NCBI GenBank assembly: GCA_020698575.1
Contig: CM036255.1
Location: 34,324,813 to 34,388,812, forward strand
Direction of reading: 5' to 3'
Length of the DNA stretch: 64,000 nucleotides
Source of the DNA: Bostrychus sinensis
Lineage: Eukaryota; Chordata; Actinopteri; Gobiiformes; Eleotridae
A program made the position numbers and the translations under genes. This document shows positions 56,802 through 64,000 of the stretch, in pieces. Positions within the stretch are counted from its first letter, which is position 1. Each line of letters begins with the position of its first letter. A model generated the notes under the pieces. The model was not told the origin of the DNA and did not search any database. It worked only from the letters and a program-made list of their open reading frames with translations.

Positions 56802-57156
56802 TTACTCTGTGTCCTGGTCCTCAGCTGCAGGTTTTACTCTGTGTCCTGGTCCTCAGCTGCAGGTCCTGGTCCTCAGCTGCAGGTTTTACTCTGTGTCCTG
56901 GTCCTCAGCTGCAGGTTTTACTCTGTGTCCTGGTCCTCGGCTGCAGGTTTTACTCTGTGTCCTGGTCCTCGGCTGCAGGTCCTGGTCCTCAGCTGCAGGT
57001 TTTACTCTGTGTCCTGGTCCTCAGCTGCAGGTTTTACTCTGTGTCCTGGTCCTCGGCTGCAGGTCCTGGTCCTCAGCTGCAGGTTTTACTCTGTGTCCCG
57101 GTCCTCGGCTGCAGGTTTTACTCTGTGTCCTGGTCCTCAGCTGCAGGTTTTACTCT
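56802..57156. repeat. 31/32-bp minisatellite with 16-bp half units
   Basis: Units of gttttactctgtgt + cctggtcctcagctgcag, with some copies lacking the first half (cctggtcctcagctgcag repeated directly at 56864, 56980 and 57065). Confidence 0.95.
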
Positions 57157-57239
57157 GGTGTCAGATCTTTCCCGGTGCAGACCTGGGTGGTGTCTGTGGA
57201 TGTGTTTTTATTTCATTCTCCAGAGCTGGTGCTGCCCAA

Positions 57240-57802
57240 TTCACACTAAATCCGTTGCGTGTCCCGTACGACTCCTGCAAGAAACGGACGCAATGTAAGT
57301 CAATGTGAGTTCCGGTGCTCCGTCAGAAACACAGATCAAGTGTATTTTTGCCGGACGCCGGATCCGTCAGGTGTAAAGTTGAACAGAGCAGAGCCAGACA
57401 GGAAGTCAGACCCGGGTCCAGTGAAGAGGATCTGGTAAATTTCAAAATAAAACACTGTGCAGGCTCTCGCTCACATCGCTGTAAACATTACGTCATAACT
57501 GAGGACACAGGTCACAGACGACAGACAGCATTAAACCTGAGGAAAATGAAAGTATTTATATACACAGCGTCCTTACCCAGGAGTAAAGTTTATATTTCTG
57601 TGACTTTTGGGCTTCAACCGTGGTTAAATCACCAAATAATCTCTAAATGAACAAGAGATCGTGGTCAGAGGCAAACGTGGCTTTTTACCTGCAGTTCTCT
57701 GTAAACATGCTTATTATCGCATAAACTCGCTCCTCTGCTGTGAACTCGTGCGCTCCCTGCTGGCTCTGGTCGGAGACGCACACGCAATGCATTCAGTGTG
57801 AA
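57240..57802. mobile_element. Possible MITE with 23-bp imperfect inverted repeats
   Basis: The left end ttcacactaaatccgttgcg pairs with the right end cgcaatgcattcagtgtgaa. The 563-bp interior is non-coding. Target duplication is unclear, so the family is not assigned. Confidence 0.5.
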
Positions 57803-58574
57803 TCTGGCTTAAGTCTGGTTTGTCTTTGTGTAGCGGTGTAAATGATTCCTGCTGCGTCTCCAACACCAGAGCAGTGCTTCAGAAACAGAAAAACAGAAAA
57901 AAGTCAAAACTTATTAAAAACCTTTCAGATGTGACTGCTCTGAGCTAAATTAACGACTGAATTATGCTCGCCACTCTTTCTTTTCTCCTCTTTCTCTTCT
58001 CCCCGCTGTCAGTCCAAACTCTGCTCTCAGGGGCCCCCCTCTGTTTTGGGGCCCCAGTCATGTGCCTGCCTTGCCGGTCGTTAGCAGCGCTCCTGTGCAC
58101 AGATCGTCCCGGACTCAGACCTGATCCTGTACCTGCTGCTGTCAGGGTCGGACACAGTCACTGCCCAGAGCTGTGGTTTAAAATTAGCTTCCCAAACACT
58201 GGGCCCGGACCCAAAAGGGAGTCCATTCAAAAAGTAAGCACAAAGGTCTGTCCAAACCAAGCCACAATAGACACAACATTAGGGCTGTGAATGGAGAGAG
58301 TATTTTTAAAACGCCTATATTCTGCTTTCTTGGTCTCCTCTAGAACAGCAGCGTTTTACAGCCTTTAAAAACATTATTGGACTAAAAAAGAACGTTTTTA
58401 ATAAGAACTCTGCTGGTGACATAAAGAAACAGGAGAAGAGACCAGCAGAGGGCAGCAGAGGGCAGAGCTGGGACGCTTTTTTGAACATAATTTAACGAGT
58501 TAGAGGAACTTCTCTTCCTTAAACTTTATGTCTGATCCATTTTCCTCCCGAAGTAAAAATGTCTGTGCGGATTC
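57803..58574. other. Intergenic, no gene recognised
   Basis: An open frame from 57964 (108 codons) starts with a hydrophobic leader-like stretch but continues as low-confidence sequence without recognisable motifs; I do not call it. Confidence 0.3.
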
Positions 58575-58706
58575 AGTGGACTGCGACAAGCTGGCCCCTG
58601 TCCAGGCTGTACCCCGCCTACGGCCCAAAGTTACTGGGATAGGCTCCAGTCACCCGCGACCCCTAACGGGAATAAGCGGTAGAAAATGAATGAATGAATG
58701 AAAGGA
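58575..58706 (+). repeat. Retroelement tail fragment ending in (AATG)n
   Basis: Contains ctgtccaggctgtacccc, gggataggctccag and gcggtagaaaatgaatgaat, a well-known fish interspersed repeat tail. Confidence 0.6.
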
Positions 58707-59305
58707 TTCAGTGGAAACAGAGCTGCGGATAAATGACTGAGAGCAGACTGGACGTAGAGGGCTTGTTGTTGATTGGTCAGTGCTTCCTGGAGTGGGCGGG
58801 GCTTCGTGGAGTGGAGCTGAGCGTTCTGAGACCTCAGACACTCCGCGCCAGAGAATACAGGATTACTCAAACTAGGGCAAGGCGAAAAATGGACTTAATT
58901 CGATTACTTTACATTTCTAATTTTGGACAATGTCAAAAATAGCCAAATTAGCGTCCTCCAAGCGCCGCACTGTTTCCTGTGTTGTGGCTAATGCTGCTGC
59001 TAGCTCCAGAGCAGCTTAAATACTGACTGTGGAGTCTCTGCAGACGCTAAAACACTGATAATCACAGAGAAAGGAGTTTATTTAACTCTGTACTGTCCCG
59101 GTTTGGATGTGGCAGCCGTTTGGCCAAAACAAACATGGCGTGGTGCTATGTGCAGCAGCGCTAGCGTCTTTGTTTATCTATGCTAATTAGCCACACACTC
59201 TGCTTAGCGTCTTTTCACAGCCTCTATGGTGGATAATGGTGCAAAATGATAATAGACCTGGTCTTTAGAAGCAGAGAGGGCTAACACTAAAATACATTTA
59301 TGTCA
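58707..59305. other. Intergenic with GC box and CCAAT-like motif
   Basis: gattggtc at 58774 and gggcgggg at 58794 resemble promoter elements but no first exon is evident downstream. The remainder is unassigned. Confidence 0.3.
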
Positions 59306-59313
59306 CTGTTAGA

Positions 59314-59892
59314 TAACGCTGCAGGATATGGAGAAAACCTGCGATATTTGATAACTATGTTGAAAATTGCGATAACGATATTATTGCGATATTTGAAAAT
59401 AGAGCCTACTTTTGGAACATAGTAAGTTAAATTCACTACATTTCACAAAAATGTAAGTTCCTGTATTTACAAGTCACAACAGCCACAAAATCCAAACTTA
59501 ACACAGACTAAACCAGGAATAAAACAAGGCTAAGCTGTGACTAAATTAATTAAATTACCACTAAAACTGGACTTTTTAAACATTTTTATTTAGTCACAAC
59601 ACATGTTCTTTTAAGGCTCTGGTGGAAAATGATTCTTCAGTGTAAATCTCTGTCAGATGGAGACCACAGCGTTATTGTGATATATTTAGATTCTTGCGAT
59701 ACGGATATTACGATAACGATAATTTTGCGATACATTGTGCAGCCCTAAATCATATTGTTCCAAATTAGCCAATATTGTTCTTGAATTGTATCAAAACTGT
59801 TTTAATCGATATGTATCGTATTGTTGCGATACGGATATTGCGTTTGCTGATATTGCGATAACGATACTTTTGCGATATATTGTGCAGCCCTA
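59314..59892. mobile_element. Composite hAT-like element carrying captured flanking DNA, 8-bp target duplication
   Basis: 579 bp flanked by ctgttaga at 59306-59313 and 59893-59900. 59314-59747 is a 434-bp copy of the element at 55605, ending GCAGCCCTA. It is followed by aatcatat, the target octamer of the 55605 insertion, and then by outer-element sequence (caaattagccaatat) to about 59825. A second right end (gcgatatattgtgcagccc) closes the unit. So the unit that moved included a piece of the outer element. Confidence 0.85.
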
Positions 59893-59900
59893 CTGTTAGA

Positions 59901-60362
59901 GTAAAGCACCTTGCTTCTGCCTCGCTGTAGCCCAGCTAAAAAACAAAACAATCTAAAAATAATAACCCTACATTTAAATATCCTTTTTATACCAACAAGA
60001 GAAAAAATTGATTCAAATCTTTAATTGGCTGAGAGATAAAAAACAAATTGAGCTTTTGTTTTTTTGCCAACTCAAACAGAACACAGAAGGACGTTTGGAG
60101 AAGATAGAGACTTTAACAATTTTGTAAAACCTCACAGCATTTTATGAATTTTATTTAATTACAAATACAGAGAAATACAGAGAAACGTATCACACAAATC
60201 TCTGCCTACACTTCACCGACGCAGATCTAACATCTCCATCTCAGAAAACTCTCTTATTTCTGACATATTTCTGTGAAGCTCTCAGCTCGGCCTCATGTTT
60301 ATTCATGAGCCGGGCCCTTCCTCATTAAAACACTGCGGCAGGTGACAGCGCGGCTCCTCTCT
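59901..60362. other. AT-rich intergenic, no gene recognised
   Basis: Unassigned; GC content rises from about 60290 onward. Confidence 0.3.
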
Positions 60363-60560
60363 GATTGGTCCGAGGCCGTGTTGCGTTCGAGCGCCCCCCC
60401 CTCCCCCGGCTAATTCCAGCTCCGATCATTAATATTCCCGCTGCTCTCGTCTGCGATTGGTTGGAGGCTGAGGTGCGTTCAAGTGCCCCCCAGTCTGTGA
60501 CGTTAATGCGAGTGTTTTGATTGGCCGAGGCTCTGTGGCGTTCAAGTGGCCCCTGTCCGC
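60363..60560. promoter_or_regulatory. Three degenerate repeats, each with an inverted CCAAT box
   Basis: gattgg at 60363-60368, 60455-60460 and 60519-60524, each followed by a similar stretch (gaggc...gcgttc(a/g)agtg). Inverted CCAAT boxes bind NF-Y in many promoters. Whether this is a promoter or a diverged minisatellite is open. Confidence 0.35.
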
Positions 60561-60574
60561 TGCGTTAATCCCAG

Positions 60575-60578
<4 letters not shown>

Positions 60579-60609
<31 letters not shown>
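60579..60609. repeat. (GT)n microsatellite
   Basis: About fifteen GT units. Confidence 0.9.
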
Positions 60610-60610
<1 letters not shown>

Positions 60611-61302
60611 CGTTCACACCTGGAGCCCACACTTCACTCCAACTCCAGTCAATCAGAAAAATAATCAGAAAAAAGTAATAATAATGATAATAATAATAAT
60701 GAATTTAAAAACACATTACTGAGGCCGAGGGATGTGTGAAAAATACTGTTTCCAAATTGAAAAATCAGTGGAAAGGAATTCTTATTTACGCAGCCTTTGG
60801 TCTGAGAATGTTTAGTGATTATTTCTTTGTTCAGTCCTGGTTTAATTTATTTTTTTCCAGTTTTAATTCCTCTGCAGTGGGCACGGTTCATCCTTGTAAC
60901 TTTGGCTTTGTTCGCTCTGCAGGTCTCAGGGCTCAGTTCAGATTTTTTGCAGAAAGCAGAGTTTTTAGAGTGCATTTTAAATCTCGAGTGTGAACCGTCC
61001 ACAGCTTTTTACCCCGAGTGCCCCTCTCGCACTGATAATTCCATAAAATTGTGAATAAAAAAAAAAACGTCTGTCTTCTTTAGTACAAAGAACTTTTTTA
61101 TTTAATTTATCACAAACGTTTATTCTCGGGCATTTTTTGTGAAACTCAAATTCAAAATGAAAAGCATAACTTGTACGTCCTATCTTTAAAATTAAATATG
61201 AAATAAATAAATATATAATAAACACCAATTACATTTATTTAGTATATATTTTAATGTTCCCTTTTAAACTCCCCTTTTAAGTTATTAAACCTAAAAAATA
61301 TC
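60610..61302. other. AT-rich intergenic, no gene recognised
   Basis: Overlapping open frames near 60736-61054 have no protein-like motif that I can defend. Confidence 0.3.
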
Positions 61303-61304
61303 TA

Positions 61305-61529
61305 CAGTGAAGCCCGAAATTATTCAAACCCCTGGCAAATCCTGACTTAAATTTACTTTTATTCAACCAACAGGTTTTTTTTTTTGACCAGAAATGACAC
61401 AGGCTTCTCCCAAAAAATAATAAGACGATGTACAAGAGGAATGTGGAAAAAATATCTCTCAGCTTTTTTTTTTTTACATTTGAAGAAAAAGTGTCGTGTT
61501 GGTTGAATGAATAATTTCAGGCTTCACTG
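61305..61529. mobile_element. Short Tc1-like element, same family as 42224-43044
   Basis: 225 bp. Starts CAGTGAAGCCCGAAATTATT and ends aataatttcaggcttcactg with TA on both sides (61303-61304, 61530-61531). The right inverted repeat is internally shortened compared with the 42224 copy. Confidence 0.85.
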
Positions 61530-61585
61530 TATATATTTATAGCAATATTCTTTAGCAGTTTCGAGTTTGTCTCCTGCAAAGTGCT

Positions 61586-61698
61586 CGCGTACCCCTGGGG
61601 GTCCCGTACCCCTGGGGGTCCCGTGCCCCTGGGGGTCCCGTGCCCCTGGGGGTCCCGTACCCCTGGGGGTCCCGTGCCCCTGGGGGTCCCGTACCCCT
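61586..61698. repeat. 17-bp minisatellite (GT(A/G)CCCCTGGGGGTCCC)
   Basis: Six to seven copies; each unit contains the palindrome cccctgggg. Confidence 0.95.
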
Positions 61699-61737
61699 GG
61701 TTGGGAAACACTGTGCTGCAGCCCTGACCTCAGGACT

Positions 61738-62160
61738 CAACTCAACTTTATTTATAAAGCATTTTAAAAACAACACAGTCGGCCAAAGTCCTGTACACAG
61801 CAATAAGAAAATAAAAACGCAACAAAGAAAAATCCATGTAAAGAGATAAAAGAACAGATGCTTCTGACTAATATAAAACAAATCCATAATAAATAAAAAC
61901 GATAAAACCAATAAAAACGATAAAAGTCAGCATCTCACACTGAGGTAAAAGCTAAAGTGAAAAGGTGAGTTTTAAGAGGGGACTTAAAAACAGGAAGTGA
62001 TTCAGCTCAGGTCTGAGGTCCAAGGCCAGCAGCTGAGCAAGAGCGGACCCCTCTGACAACGACTGGCCCCCGACCTGAGAGCGCAGGGCTGCAGGTCAGA
62101 TACTGAGGGGCCACACCATGGAGCCACTTAAAAACACATACAACAATTTAAAAATAAGGA
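61738..62160. repeat. Dispersed repeat, related to 8826-9090
   Basis: caactttatttataaagc, aaagtcctgtacacagc and aggtgagttttaagagg are typical phrases of a common fish interspersed repeat. Confidence 0.45.
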
Positions 62161-62569
62161 CTGGAGAATATAAAGACAGATCTACTGTCTGTCAGTTAAT
62201 TTCTGAATATTTTTTAATGTAAATTTTTACCCAAGATGCTAAATAAGTTCAAACCCTGACTGTGCCGCTGTGCCGCGTCTGGGACCTGTCCCGTTCCTCC
62301 TCCAGTGCAGGAGGGGGCCGTCTGTTTCAGTAGAAACACTCAGACTGAGGTCACACTGGGCTCCACGCACGGAATACTCTCAGGTCAGGCTTCAGGACAT
62401 TTCCACATAAGATTACAGAGGAAAATCCACAAAACAAAACAAACAAACAAAAAAAAAAGCCAGTAGCTTATTCACCAGGCCATAGACCCGGGAATTACAT
62501 TTCTTGATATACCTTTAACTTTAACTTTATTGTCCTTTTAATGGAAATTTGTCTTTGGTTCACCATCGG
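62161..62569. other. Intergenic, no gene recognised
   Basis: The end of this stretch (ctttaactttattgtcc at about 62518) may be the tail of the LINE remnant that follows. Confidence 0.3.
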
Positions 62570-62639
62570 TCACACAGCACAACAAATACAATACAATACA
62601 ATACAAGACATGGCTGCAGTATAAAAACACCAAAGACCG

Positions 62640-62985
62640 TACAGAAAAACACCAGAATGTAAACGTTTGACAGTGTGCTGCTTAATTCTTCTCCAGTGTT
62701 TGTTCAGTAAACTCACTGCATTAGGGACAAATGACCCTAGAGGCCTTCTACAGCGTCGTCCTGAAGGCGTTAAACTAAATTCACCAAACAAAGGACGTTC
62801 AGTGTCACAGAAATCAGATGCAGCCGTCCTGAACACAGCAGTCTGATAAAGTAGGGCCGGTTCTTCTCTGCATTTCTGACCAATCTTGTTCAGCTCGTTC
62901 TTATCAGCCACAGTCAAAAAAAGACCAGACAGTGATACTGAAGAATAAAACTCAGACTCTCTCAGGAACACGTGGCCTGGCACCA
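62640..62985 (-). pseudogene. C-terminal remnant of a CR1/L2/Rex1-type LINE ORF2
   Basis: The minus strand reads YSSVSLSGLFLTVADKNELNK, then RTAASDFCDTERPLFGEF, LTPSGRRCRRPLGSFVPNAV and SLLNKH before the frame loses similarity. The LPSGRR...SF-P-A-SLLN arrangement is characteristic of the end of CR1/L2-like reverse-transcriptase proteins (from memory). The preceding reverse transcriptase and endonuclease parts are absent, so this is a 5'-truncated copy. An (ATACA)n-like run at 62583-62605 follows on its 3' side. Confidence 0.6.
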
Positions 62986-62989
62986 AAGC

Positions 62990-63320
62990 CTCGGAGTTTT
63001 CTGATCATAAACAATCTCTGGCCGTGTTATAAACCTCCTCCACTTTATGTGAGAAGTTTAGTTATTAATGTGTGTTCCCAAATACTCGAACCTACTCGCA
63101 CCTCCAACAGAGACGGACAGAGACTGCACAGAGTTACAGAACAGACTGCGCACTAAACGTCTGCTTCATTCAGTTTGAACCAAAGAGTTTTGTTTGGATT
63201 TGCGTTCCGCGCTTGTTTTAAAACCGACATTTACCTCCAGTTTGAGCGCGGTCATTCTGTGGGAGACCCGCGTTTGTTTTGGACCTGAGCGCCGCGTTGA
63301 GTTTTACGGTGGCTGTTGTC
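62990..63320. other. Intergenic, no gene recognised
   Basis: May include further upstream LINE sequence on the minus strand near 63000-63110; otherwise unassigned. Confidence 0.25.
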
Positions 63321-63329
63321 TGTCGCTGA

Positions 63330-64000
63330 GCGTGGCCGATACCGATCGTGGCCGATACCGATCATGGCTACTTATTTTTGTTTTAGAAGAGGTTTTGTTG
63401 CATTATCGGCCTTTAGCGTGTGCCCAGTGTCTGTGTGGCTGTGTTTGATGCTCCGCTGATGTAAAAATCAGCTGTTCTTCTTAATCTGAGCCTTTAGTGT
63501 GAGTCCGCGGTGCAGTGCCTGCGTCACCGCAGCCAAACCAGGCTGAAACACAGAGGAGTAAAGAGCAGACAGCTCCTGCAGCCAGGTCTGACAACGTCTG
63601 AACCAAGAAAACCTGCACAAGAGAAAAGCTGCTCCTCTCAGACTCACGGGGGACACATGGGCTGCTTTTTACTTTCTCTTTCCATTAGCAGCCGTTTGGT
63701 GCAGTTTAAGCCACAAAACGCACAGTTTTCTCCGCGTAACAAGACACAGGCAGACTCTGAACTTTCTTAATGCTTTTAATGTAAATGTTAGCGGGTTAGC
63801 TGTAGCTCTATTTGCGTTGGCGTTAGCAAACCCGCACTGCTGTGCCTCGGTTCTTCCAGGGCTTACCTTAAAAACACTGCTAGAGTAACACTACTGCTGT
63901 TTAATCAAACCGGAGCTGCAGGACAGTAATTTTACAATTTTACCGATCACCAATCGCTCCGTTTTTAGCCTTGATCTGCGGCTAATCGGTCGGAGCACCC
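63330..64000. mobile_element. hAT-like sequence cut by the window end
   Basis: gtggccgataccgatc occurs twice at 63330-63364, and the window ends with atcggtcggagcaccc, the inner part of a hAT-like right end expected to finish in CTA. The left end is not defined, so the start coordinate is approximate. Confidence 0.4.

Noticed and set aside
56768..57308. Three overlapping frames with repeated SWSSAAG
   Set aside because: 31/32-bp minisatellite read in three frames.
57964..58290. 108-codon frame with a hydrophobic start, resembling a secreted protein
   Set aside because: No motif after the leader, no splice or poly(A) context, and the leader is simply CT-rich DNA.

Overview
This is a window of a bony-fish (teleost) nuclear genome. 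The evidence is phase-consistent split genes with GT-AG introns, and a mixture of teleost-type mobile elements: hAT-like elements with 8-bp target duplications, Tc1/mariner-type elements with TA targets, L1/Tx1, RTE-type and CR1/L2/Rex1-type LINE remnants, and an rve-integrase DNA transposon. There are also many long minisatellites and one 25-base assembly gap. I see no ordinary bacterial gene, operon, CRISPR array, rRNA or convincing tRNA.

Layout. (1) 1-10.5 kb is a mobile-element neighbourhood. A six-exon gene for a RING-like zinc-finger protein (+, 289-2311) converges on a decayed rve/IS3-type transposase gene (-, copy A). A second, better-preserved transposase (-, copy B) lies at 6610-9997. 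Younger LINE and hAT-like insertions interrupt copy A and the space between the copies. (2) 10.5-15.4 kb is intergenic, with a minisatellite and a 5'-truncated L1/Tx1 LINE flanked by a 13-bp target duplication. (3) 15.4-31.2 kb is almost entirely tandem repeat: an 11-bp minisatellite in two opposing arrays, a polypyrimidine block, a 12-bp GT-rich block, an assembly gap, a 17-bp block, TG repeats and a 3.5-kb CTC-rich block. (4) 31.2-32.3 kb is a CpG-rich promoter-like region with a candidate first exon; 32.3-36.1 kb has no recognised gene. (5) 36.1-51.3 kb alternates short DNA transposons (hAT-like, Tigger-like, Tc1-like) with long arrays: a 23-bp unit, compound TG, a 21-bp unit with higher-order structure, and the 11-bp unit again. 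(6) 51.3-64 kb holds a cluster of hAT-like elements, including a clean nested insertion and a composite copy that carried captured flanking sequence to a new site, a possible terminal coding exon, and a LINE C-terminal remnant.

About 25 kb (roughly 40%) of the window is tandem repeat, and most long open frames are artefacts of repeat units that lack stop codons. The most interesting biology is the pairing of an intact RING-like gene with convergent integrase-type transposase genes, and the hAT flank-capture history at 55.4-59.9 kb. All family names come from reading motifs by eye; no search was run.
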